Shown here: positions 1-6,953 of the stretch, in pieces
Layout: each line of letters opens with the position of its first letter
Position numbering within the stretch: the first letter of the stretch is position 1
Assembly: GCA_027533395.1 (NCBI GenBank)
Contig: JAPZUF010000005.1
Location: forward strand, 1 to 64,000
DNA length: 64,000 nt
Direction of reading: 5' to 3'
Source of the DNA: Cyclobacteriaceae bacterium
GTDB lineage: Bacteria > Bacteroidota > Bacteroidia > Cytophagales > Cyclobacteriaceae
The notes under the pieces: model-generated
Databases searched by the model: none
What the model was told of the DNA's origin: nothing
Seen by the model: the letters and a program-made list of their open reading frames with translations, nothing else
Translations under genes and position numbers: made by a program

Positions 1-249
1 ACAGGAACTCGTTCGGATAACTTAAAACTTGTGAAAAGCTTTTCTTGAAAACCTTTATTGCCTTGCATGGCCAAATATAATTTGAATGCGTATATTTATA
101 AAGTAGTTGTGCAACAAGCACAACATGTATGCGCTATGGCTTTGAAAATTGTTTTAACTTTAACTGACTAAGTAGCAACAACGCATACACAGACTGCTGG
201 CAGCAAGCGCAAAACATTTAATAATAGATAAATCTTAAATTCAAATTAT
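1..249. other. Left-edge intergenic region with cassette-like spacer motif
   Basis: No complete gene is visible. The first 48 bases can be read on the plus strand as the last 15 codons of a gene entering from the left (ending FS then TGA at 46-48), but this is too short to identify. The motif GCGCTATGGCTTTGAAAATT begins at 131 and recurs with one difference at 744, on the other side of the next gene. TGTATGCG near 127 and CGCATACA near 182 form an inverted repeat. See the finding on the flanked orphan gene. Confidence 0.45.
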
Positions 250-702
250 ATGAAAATGGAAATATCATATTTGAAACCAAGTTTAACGACATTCTTTAGA
301 ATTTTAAGTCTTTCATTAATAATATTACTATCATTTAAAACAATTACAAGTATCTTTTATTCTCCTATTTTCAATGAACCAAAGTTATTGGTATTTCCAT
401 CGATTTTAATTTCAATTGCTTTAACAATTTATTTGCGTAAATCAAGATTAACAATAATGGAATTAGATGATTTACACAGAATAAAAAGTTTGTTAATAGA
501 AAAGTTGAAAAAAAATGGACTTAAGATAAAAGAGGAAAAGGAAAACGAAATAACGCTCGAGTTAATAAATCGAATAGGGAATTTTTTTAATGTTTGGTTT
601 GGAACAGAGACAACTACCATTAAATTGGTAAATAATAAAATAATAGTTGAAAGTAATTTAAGAGTTGTGAGAAATCTCGTGCATGAATTGGATAATCATT
701 AA
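250..702 (+). CDS. Orphan small membrane protein of unknown function
   Basis: A 150-residue protein that I do not recognise. The first third holds two hydrophobic segments, at about residues 14-32 and 43-60, so it should sit in the inner membrane. The remainder (about 65-150) is charged and rich in lysine and glutamate, with a hydrophobic strand pattern near the end, resembling a small cytosolic domain after a two-segment anchor. ATG at 250 is followed by a second ATG two codons later, and either could be the start. The gene stands alone: the nearest plus-strand gene is about 1 kb away, and similar spacer sequence lies on both sides, suggesting a cassette-like insertion. No function is proposed. 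Confidence 0.6.
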   Translation: MKMEISYLKPSLTTFFRILSLSLIILLSFKTITSIFYSPIFNEPKLLVFPSILISIALTIYLRKSRLTIMELDDLHRIKSLLIEKLKKNGLKIKEEKENEITLELINRIGNFFNVWFGTETTTIKLVNNKIIVESNLRVVRNLVHELDNH

Positions 703-743
703 TGTATAAAATTAAAATAGCGCCAACTGGCAATTACCTGTTT

Positions 744-769
744 GCGCTATGGCTTTAAAAATTGTTTTA
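744..769. repeat. Second copy of the spacer motif found at 131-156
   Basis: GCGCTATGGCTTTAAAAATT and the six bases after it match 131-156 at 25 of 26 positions. Just before it, 720-747 is an imperfect palindrome running from GCGCCAACTGG to CCTGTTTGCGC around a central AATT. Having the same spacer sequence on both sides of a single small gene is a direct observation. That it marks a cassette-type unit is inference. Confidence 0.6.
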
Positions 770-923
770 GTTTTATAAAACAGGAGAACCACTGCGTGTA
801 AATAAACCGTAACAGCAAGGCATGTGGGCTGAACAAAAAGAAAATTTATTGCAAGATGAAAACGGATACTATTGACGAAAAAAACGAACAAAAGAGAAAT
901 TGGGTAACCTGGAAAGTAAGCAA

Positions 924-1175
924 GTGTCAGTAGTATTCTCGCAAGCGTTAGTAGAAAGTAGGCGAGCGTAACCATTATTCTCGTTAGCGTCAGTAGAAAG
1001 TAAGCAAGCGTAAGTAGTATTCTTGCATACGTCAGAAGAAAGTAAGCAAGCGTAAGTAGTATTTTCGTTAGCGTCAGTAGAAAGTAGGCGAGCGTAAGCA
1101 TTATTCTCGTTAGCGTCAGTAGAAAGTAAGCAAGCGTGAGCAGTATTCGCACTTGCGTCAGTAGAAAGTAAGCAC
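924..1175. repeat. 42-bp tandem repeat, six units, with 21-bp half-period
   Basis: Twelve consecutive 21-base half-units alternate between two forms, one like GCGTCAGTAGAAAGTAAGCA and one like GCGTAAGTAGTATTCTCGTT. Boundaries fall at 924, 945, 966, 987 and so on to 1155, so the full period is 42 bases, about six copies, each a few substitutions apart. A partial copy precedes it from 911. Nearly every half-unit begins GCGT. No gene lies within it. Because 42 is divisible by three, all frames stay open on one strand and give a spurious repetitive reading frame. The array resembles a minisatellite and is not a CRISPR array, since repeats abut without unique spacers. Confidence 0.9.
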
Positions 1176-1215
1176 CGTTTTGCTTATGGTCGAAATAGTT
1201 ACCGACTATTTTCAT

Positions 1216-1700
1216 TTCCTTAATAGGAAATTACGCGCAAACCACCTCTTACCATTACAAACTAACCAATACTTTCGCGGCAAAATATAAAGTGTGGCTA
1301 TTGGTGGTAGCATTACAACAAAAGTTCTACAGAAATCACTTTTTGATAGCCACTACTTGCCTTGCGAAAATGATATTAATGTAAATACCACAACTACATA
1401 AAACTTATAAGCTTTCAATAGATTTAACCTTTATAATTTGTATGAACATACATACAAGTTGTAAATGAGATTCAACCTGACTAAGTAAAAAGGTAGAGTT
1501 ATCTCCACAGATAATGTTACATGAGCAAATAATTCCCCTTTTGTTTTTTGTATCATGTTTATTCAGCTCAAAAAGCAACAAAATCACTTTCCATTTATTG
1601 GCACACAATTATAGTATTTGTCGAATTAAAGATGGTACATGTACATGTTTTATGTATGCATGAATTGAACTTAATACACAAAAACGACAAAACAACGATT
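1216..1700. other. Gene-free stretch
   Basis: About 485 bases with no convincing gene. The only short reading frame, on the minus strand at 1405-1608, lacks recognisable features. A perfect 12-base palindrome ACATGTACATGT at 1637-1648 lies about 50 bases upstream of the start at 1701 and could be an operator for the following genes. That role is inferred from position only. Confidence 0.5.
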
Positions 1701-1943
1701 ATGACAAAGTTCAGAATATTACTATTTATTACCATGCTGGTAACCCTTACAGCAATTTCTTCGCAAAGTATAGCACAAATACATCGCGAGGTTAGGAATA
1801 ATGCTATGCAATATGATAACACACGAAATCCGAATTACGGATGGTTAGGATTACTAGGCTTAATTGGTCTATTAGGTTTTATTAAAAGAAATAATCCTAT
1901 AAAGGAAACGCCTGAAGCTAATCATACAAAATACAATTCATAA
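1701..1943 (+). CDS. Small secreted or membrane protein with WGxxGxxG-type glycine-rich tail
   Basis: An 80-residue protein. I place the start at ATG 1701 (MTKFRILLFI) because it begins a good signal peptide ending near SQSIAQ; a longer in-frame reading from 1548 adds an implausible leader. After a short polar stretch comes NYGWLGLLGLIGLLGF, the tryptophan-glycine repeat segment of the small WGxxGxxG-type proteins, followed by basic residues. This could be a sorting or membrane-retention signal. The stop overlaps the next ATG by one base, so the two genes are probably translated together. The family is seen in several bacterial groups, and its function is not established. Confidence 0.6.
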   Translation: MTKFRILLFITMLVTLTAISSQSIAQIHREVRNNAMQYDNTRNPNYGWLGLLGLIGLLGFIKRNNPIKETPEANHTKYNS

Positions 1944-2569
1944 TGAAGTTAAAAATTAAACATTCGAGTATGGCAATCTTAAAAAACATGGATAACAACA
2001 AAGAAAAAAATCGGAATGAGCAGAAGGATACAAAAGGAAATGCGATAAAAAATGATGGTATGCAATCTTCACAACTGATGAAACTGTTCGAAGATAGTTT
2101 AAAAGATTTATACTGGGCTGAGAAAGCACTTACAAAAGCTTTACCTGAAATGGCTAAGAAGGCAACATCAGCAGAATTAGTTGATGCCTTAAACCATCAT
2201 CTTACAGAAACGGAAGTTCAACTCGAAAGAATAGAAGAAATCTTTGAATTAATTGAGAAAAAAGCAGTAACAAAAAAATGCGATGCGATAGAAGGATTGA
2301 TTAAAGAAGGACAAAGCATTATGAAGGAATGTGAGGAAGGCTCAATGAGAGATGCCGGGATAATTTCAGCAGCACAAAAAATAGAACACTATGAAATTGC
2401 CTCGTATGGAACTTTAAAAACTTTTGCGCATACGCTTGGCTTAAAACAAATTGCAGAACTGTTAGAAGAAACACTTAAGGAAGAAAAGGCAGCGGATGAG
2501 AAGCTTACAGAGGTTGCCATGAGTGCGATAAACATTCAAGCATCTGAAAATGAAGTGGAATCTGACTAA
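1943..2569 (+). CDS. Ferritin-like DUF892 (YciE/YciF family) protein
   Basis: A 208-residue protein whose residues from about 45 to 195 are helical and match the ferritin-like DUF892 family: LFEDSLKDLYWAEKAL opens the first helix and KIEHYEIASYGTL carries the Glu-x-x-His pair expected in a diiron-type four-helix bundle. YciE/YciF proteins are stress-induced and their exact activity is uncertain. The first 40 residues are polar and poorly conserved, and ATGs at 1970 and 1988 are alternative starts. It directly follows the WGxxGxxG gene, with which it probably forms a small operon. A clear terminator follows at 2618-2655. Confidence 0.8.
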   Translation: MKLKIKHSSMAILKNMDNNKEKNRNEQKDTKGNAIKNDGMQSSQLMKLFEDSLKDLYWAEKALTKALPEMAKKATSAELVDALNHHLTETEVQLERIEEIFELIEKKAVTKKCDAIEGLIKEGQSIMKECEEGSMRDAGIISAAQKIEHYEIASYGTLKTFAHTLGLKQIAELLEETLKEEKAADEKLTEVAMSAINIQASENEVESD

Positions 2570-2617
2570 ATACAAGTTGCTTTAAAATAAAAGCATGGCA
2601 TAAAGAAAATTATCTTC

Positions 2618-2655
2618 AAGAAAAACTCTGCCTGCGCAGAGCTTTTCTTCTTTTA
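2618..2655 (+). terminator. Rho-independent terminator after the DUF892 gene
   Basis: An almost fully paired hairpin: AAGAAAA plus CTCTGC on the left, loop CTGC, then GCAGAG and TTTTCTT on the right, with one mismatch, followed by a T-rich run. It ends about 70 bases before the next start codon. Confidence 0.8.
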
Positions 2656-2727
2656 TACGAAAAGCAAAACAACCAGAAAAAGAGTACAATTTAGATCAAT
2701 CGGTTATGTACAAAACTTACTTTAGCA

Positions 2728-3654
2728 ATGGACTTAAACTCGTTGGGTGCTGATAAAATTCCATTTACTAAAGTAGATGCACTGCAAGATAGTGCACCGG
2801 AAATTATCATCTGGGCTATACCTGTGCTTTTTGTATTTGTATTGTTAGAAGTACTTGCCAGCTATTGGCAGAATAAAAAATATTACGATAAAGTTGAATC
2901 GTTAGGCGCATTGGGCTTGGGCGTAGGTAACATCCTTATCAGCACATGGGTAAAAGTTGTTTTGTTTTATGCTGCCGTTTGGATTTATAATATGGTACCC
3001 TGGAGAATGGAATTAAACTGGTGGACTTTAATACCCTGTTACATCTTATTTGATTTATGCAGTTATTGGGCACACAACATTTCGCATAGGCAACGTTTTT
3101 GGTGGGCCACACATGTTGCGCATCATTCAGGCGAACACTATAATTTATCTGTAGCATTCAGATTAAGTTGGGTACAATACCTTAAAATAGTTTTTCTTTT
3201 TCCAATACCATTAATGGGATTTCATCCTGTTATATTTTTTGTTACCAATCAAATCGCCATTTTATTTCAGTTTTGGGTACACACGGAATACATTAGAAAA
3301 CTACCTCCGTTTTTCGAATACGTTTTTGCTACGCCCTCCAATCACCGAGTGCATCATGGATCACAAAAAAAATACATCGATAAAAACTTTGGCGCTACCT
3401 TTATTTTTTGGGATAGAATTTTTGGCACGTACCAAAAAGAAGAGGAACAAGCTGTGTATGGCCTAACCGAAAACATCATACACAAAGGCAATCCTTTTTA
3501 CATCAACTTTCACGAATATGCTTCGATGATGAAAGATGTATATCATGCCAAAACGTTAAGAGAGAAAATATTCTATATTTTCGGAAACCCAGCTAAAATT
3601 GCTAGGTACAAAGCACGAAAGCGTAATTCTTTGTTGCCTTCTACAGATAATTAA
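2728..3654 (+). CDS. Sterol desaturase / fatty acid hydroxylase family membrane enzyme
   Basis: A 308-residue integral membrane protein with about four hydrophobic segments (near residues 27-46, 62-88, 100-113 and 155-182). It carries the three histidine clusters of the fatty acid hydroxylase superfamily: HNISHR at 116-121, HVAHH at 129-133 with a further His at 137, and HRVHH at 206-210. These bind a non-haem diiron centre that hydroxylates or desaturates lipid carbons using oxygen. The substrate cannot be told from sequence; in Bacteroidota such genes are usually annotated only as sterol desaturase family. The gene is monocistronic, with a terminator upstream and a convergent ABC operon downstream. 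Confidence 0.85.
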   Translation: MDLNSLGADKIPFTKVDALQDSAPEIIIWAIPVLFVFVLLEVLASYWQNKKYYDKVESLGALGLGVGNILISTWVKVVLFYAAVWIYNMVPWRMELNWWTLIPCYILFDLCSYWAHNISHRQRFWWATHVAHHSGEHYNLSVAFRLSWVQYLKIVFLFPIPLMGFHPVIFFVTNQIAILFQFWVHTEYIRKLPPFFEYVFATPSNHRVHHGSQKKYIDKNFGATFIFWDRIFGTYQKEEEQAVYGLTENIIHKGNPFYINFHEYASMMKDVYHAKTLREKIFYIFGNPAKIARYKARKRNSLLPSTDN

Positions 3655-3761
3655 AAAAAAAGCCAATGTCGTTGAGTATAGCAACCGGTGTTTAGATTAA
3701 GAAAATAGGCTGTACACTTCTATCCTACTATTTATTAATGAAGTATAGCTAGCTAAAGCAA

Positions 3762-4445
3762 CTATAAAAGTATTCTACCATCTTCCATCTCAATTATTCT
3801 ATGTGTACGATTAGCAAATTCCTGATCGTGTGTAACAACCAATAAAGTAAGACCTTCTTTCTCAGTTATTTCTTTAAAGAGTTCAAATACGATTAAACTA
3901 TTTGTTTTATCGAGGTTGCCTGTTGGCTCATCGCACATAATAATACTTGGATTATTGATGAGTGCTCGTGCTATAGCCACTCGTTGTTTTTCCCCTCCTG
4001 AAATCTTACTTGCTTTTTTATCCGCTAAGGATTTTATACCCAATATTTCAAGTTTGCGTAAAGCATGGTCTCGAATTACCTCTTCAGCATGTATATTTAA
4101 TTTTAATGCAGGCAACATTACGTTTTCTATTACAGAAAACTCGTTAAGTAAATAATGAAACTGAAAAACAAATCCAATTTTCTCGTTTCGCACTTTAGCC
4201 AATTGTTTCTCAGAAAGTCCACGCATGGGTTGGCAATCAATAAACAAATCTCCGGTAAAGTCGGTATCTAATGTAGAAAGTATATACAGCAAAGTTGATT
4301 TACCACACCCAGACTTACCGGTGATGGATACAAATTCTCCTCGTGATACAGATACATTAATGTCTTGCAAAACCTGTACATACACAGGATTTGAAAAACT
4401 TTTGTTGATGTGTACAGCACGCAGTATGGTTTCACTAATCGTCAT
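3762..4445 (-). CDS. ABC transporter ATPase of the MacB/LolD type
   Basis: A 227-residue ATP-binding subunit. Walker A (GKSGCGKST) is at about 43-51, the ABC signature SGGEKQR at 149-155, Walker B (IIMCDEP) at 168-174, with a D-loop GNLD just after and the switch His in VVTHD near the end. The length and the DEPTGNLD form fit the MacB/LolD/FtsE group, which powers mechanotransmission rather than bulk substrate passage. It is the last gene of a three-gene minus-strand operon, one base after the permease stop. It probably energises export or lipoprotein handling by the permease and adaptor upstream. Confidence 0.9.
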   Translation of the reverse strand: MTISETILRAVHINKSFSNPVYVQVLQDINVSVSRGEFVSITGKSGCGKSTLLYILSTLDTDFTGDLFIDCQPMRGLSEKQLAKVRNEKIGFVFQFHYLLNEFSVIENVMLPALKLNIHAEEVIRDHALRKLEILGIKSLADKKASKISGGEKQRVAIARALINNPSIIMCDEPTGNLDKTNSLIVFELFKEITEKEGLTLLVVTHDQEFANRTHRIIEMEDGRILL

Positions 4446-4446
4446 T

Positions 4447-5706
4447 TTACTTTCCTCTAATGATTACTACAGGATCTACCTTACTGGCTTTTTGTGCTGG
4501 TGCCCAACCTGCAAGCCAGGTTGTAACAATTGAAAAAACAGCACCAATTAAATAAAACGCTAAGCTATAATTTACCGGATACGTGGTAATAGTTGGTAAA
4601 GATGCCGTGTTAAAGGGAATCTGATCGATTAAAACTGAAAACAAAAATCCGAAACCAAGTCCTACCACACCACCAAATAATCCTATGCTTAATGCAATAA
4701 CCATAAAAATGCGATTCACATCTCTACCCGAAAAGCCTGTTGCCTTTAGTATGGCAATTGAATCCATTTTTTCATAGATCATCATGTTTAAAATGTTATA
4801 GATACCAAATCCTGCTACAATCAATAAGGTTATACCTACGGCATACGAAATCAAACTTCGTACAAAAGATCCTGTTTCGAATTGTGCATTGGCTGTTTGA
4901 ATATCTTCTGCTTCTGTCTCAAATAGTTGTGCATATTCTTTTGCTATAGATGGAGCCGCATTTAAATCGTAAAGGCGCACTTGAATATCTGTAATATAGT
5001 GTGAAGGTTTACCTACTATTTTTTGTGTTGTTGAAAGCGTTGCAAAACTTTGTACTTTATCAATATCAACTAAACCAGATTGAAAATAACCAATTACTTT
5101 TAATGAAAATTGTTGTTGATTAGCTGTTGTAACTTGTACTACATCTCCAATGTTAGCTAATAACTTTTCTGCCAATCCTTTACCGAGTATGATGCTGTTG
5201 TTTACATTTTTTAAATCGATAGCATTGCCTTCCACTACATAATCGGTAAAAGAAAACAAACGACTTTCTGCTTCAACATCAATACCATTAATGATTCCGG
5301 TTATGTTTACTTTTCCTTCATTGAAAAATACTTGAGTAGTTATTTTTGGTGCAACACCTTGTACGCGTTTATCTTGCCTTAATGTTGTAATAATTATCTG
5401 ACTGTTGTAAACTTCTTGTCGGCTATTACCAGCCTTTACAGATCGGATAAAGTTATACTTTTTACTAAATATTGAATCTTGAATAATCGGTTGCAAATTG
5501 TTTGGTTTTATCTCGTTATACAACCTGATGTGTGGTGTACGATTAAGTATTAAGCCATCTAATAAATCGTTAAGGCCTGTCATAAATGCTAACAAAGCAA
5601 TAAACATGGTAATACTAAAGGTTACACCGATAGCAGCTACAAGTGATTGTTTCCACCTTGCAAGAAGTAAGGAAAAGGCAATACGAACTAGTAAGCGAAT
5701 GTTCAT
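4447..5706 (-). CDS. ABC transporter permease, FtsX/MacB family
   Basis: A 419-residue permease with the MacB layout: one transmembrane helix near residues 15-45, a large periplasmic domain (about 50-270), then three transmembrane helices (about 285-310, 333-360 and 380-405). The C-terminal FtsX domain includes the stretch SIAILKATGFS that typically follows the second helix, and the protein ends KVDPVVIIRGK, typical of the family. The start overlaps the stop of the adaptor gene by four bases. With that adaptor it should form a tripartite pump or lipoprotein-release type machine. The substrate is unknown. Confidence 0.9.
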   Translation of the reverse strand: MNIRLLVRIAFSLLLARWKQSLVAAIGVTFSITMFIALLAFMTGLNDLLDGLILNRTPHIRLYNEIKPNNLQPIIQDSIFSKKYNFIRSVKAGNSRQEVYNSQIIITTLRQDKRVQGVAPKITTQVFFNEGKVNITGIINGIDVEAESRLFSFTDYVVEGNAIDLKNVNNSIILGKGLAEKLLANIGDVVQVTTANQQQFSLKVIGYFQSGLVDIDKVQSFATLSTTQKIVGKPSHYITDIQVRLYDLNAAPSIAKEYAQLFETEAEDIQTANAQFETGSFVRSLISYAVGITLLIVAGFGIYNILNMMIYEKMDSIAILKATGFSGRDVNRIFMVIALSIGLFGGVVGLGFGFLFSVLIDQIPFNTASLPTITTYPVNYSLAFYLIGAVFSIVTTWLAGWAPAQKASKVDPVVIIRGK

Positions 5707-6779
5707 GGTTTAATTTTATAGATAACATCCGATGACTTTAATCCTCGCACTATTTCTGCTTTGCGATAATCTTTGATACCCACAATTACTCTGCGCGTTT
5801 CTTCTTCTCCCACCAAAACAAGCGAATCGCCAATCAAGTAGTTGCGCGGAATGGTGAGCACATCTTTCTTCTCTTGAATAACAATGTTAGCTTCTACCGA
5901 AAGATTAGGATAGAGTTGTGGCGGACGAGTAAGGAAGGAGGCTGTAACCAAAAATGATCTGGATTGTGTATCCATTAATGGTTCTACACTTTCAATTTTT
6001 GCTCTGTAAATTTTGCCTTTGTAACTATCCATCGAAAGGAGAACCAATTGACCAAACGTAATCTTTGCAATATCATACTCATCTACATTTAACTCGGCAT
6101 AGAAATTTTCGGCATTTCCTATTATGGCAACCGGATTTTGAATAGTGACCAACTCTCCTTTTTCTTTTAATACTTTATATACTTTACCATCGCTAATGGC
6201 TTTGATAAAAAATTCATTTTTAACAGATTGATAAATTCTAACATTATTCTTAGACTGAATATCCGCCAGCAGTAAATCTTTTTGTAAAGATTGATAAGCC
6301 AGTAATTTTAATTGATAATCTGATTTAGAATTTTTCAAATTTAATTCCCTTTGTTCGAGTTCTACTTGTGTACCAACACCTTGTGCTTTTAAATTTTGCT
6401 GTCTAACAAAAAGCAGCGAGTCATTTATTTTTTTTGCCGCAGCAGATTCTATTCTGGTTAGCGCTTCTTTGAGTTTGTCTTGATTGGCAGCTACTTTAGC
6501 ACGTTCGGCAAGCAGATTTGCATTTTCTACATTTAATAACGCAGTTTCATTTTTAATTTTCATGAGTACAGAACCTTTCTTTACAAGACTTCCTTCTTTA
6601 ACATACACTTCACTTATAGTTCCGCTAACTGTTGCAAAAACCTGGTATTGGTTGTTGCTCTTAATAGTTCCTGAGGCATATACTGATTCTGTAATCGTTT
6701 CTACTTTAGGATTTGTCATCTCCATTTTCTTTGCACAAGAAACAAACAGAAAAAGCCCTATTAGTAATTTATATTTCAT
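5703..6779 (-). CDS. Periplasmic adaptor (membrane fusion protein, HlyD/MacA type) lipoprotein
   Basis: A 358-residue adaptor. The start MKYKLLIGLFLFVSCAKK is a lipoprotein signal with the lipobox Cys at residue 15. Residues about 40-75 (ATVSGTISEVYVKEGSLVKK) are the first half of the biotinyl-lipoyl fold, 80-180 form the alpha-helical hairpin, 195-225 the second lipoyl half, and the rest is beta-barrel and membrane-proximal domain. Such adaptors link an inner-membrane pump to an outer-membrane factor. It is the first gene of the operon with the permease and ATPase; no TolC-type gene is adjacent, so the outer-membrane partner must be encoded elsewhere. Confidence 0.9.
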   Translation of the reverse strand: MKYKLLIGLFLFVSCAKKMEMTNPKVETITESVYASGTIKSNNQYQVFATVSGTISEVYVKEGSLVKKGSVLMKIKNETALLNVENANLLAERAKVAANQDKLKEALTRIESAAAKKINDSLLFVRQQNLKAQGVGTQVELEQRELNLKNSKSDYQLKLLAYQSLQKDLLLADIQSKNNVRIYQSVKNEFFIKAISDGKVYKVLKEKGELVTIQNPVAIIGNAENFYAELNVDEYDIAKITFGQLVLLSMDSYKGKIYRAKIESVEPLMDTQSRSFLVTASFLTRPPQLYPNLSVEANIVIQEKKDVLTIPRNYLIGDSLVLVGEEETRRVIVGIKDYRKAEIVRGLKSSDVIYKIKP

Positions 6780-6953
6780 TTGTTTTCTAGTTCGTTAGAT
6801 AGCTGTGCCGTAGAATTTTATTGAATATAAAATTCATGGATTACATTTTGAATGATGATGGTCAAAGTTGAAATTGATTTCAATCATACGTGCTGCTTCA
6901 TCTTTACTATTTCTATTTAAAAATTTCCTATAAGCAGTAATTAACTCTCTTGA

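Noticed and set aside
720-770. Canonical integron attC site
   Set aside because: The RYYYAAC and GTTRRRY core boxes do not fit the sequence, so only a cassette-like label is used.
924-1175. CRISPR array
   Set aside because: The repeats abut directly with no unique spacers, and no cas genes are present.
712-1215. A 167-residue minus-strand reading frame with repeated LLTLAYFLLT units
   Set aside because: It is produced by the 42-bp repeat, whose length is divisible by three and keeps the frame open. There is no other support for coding.
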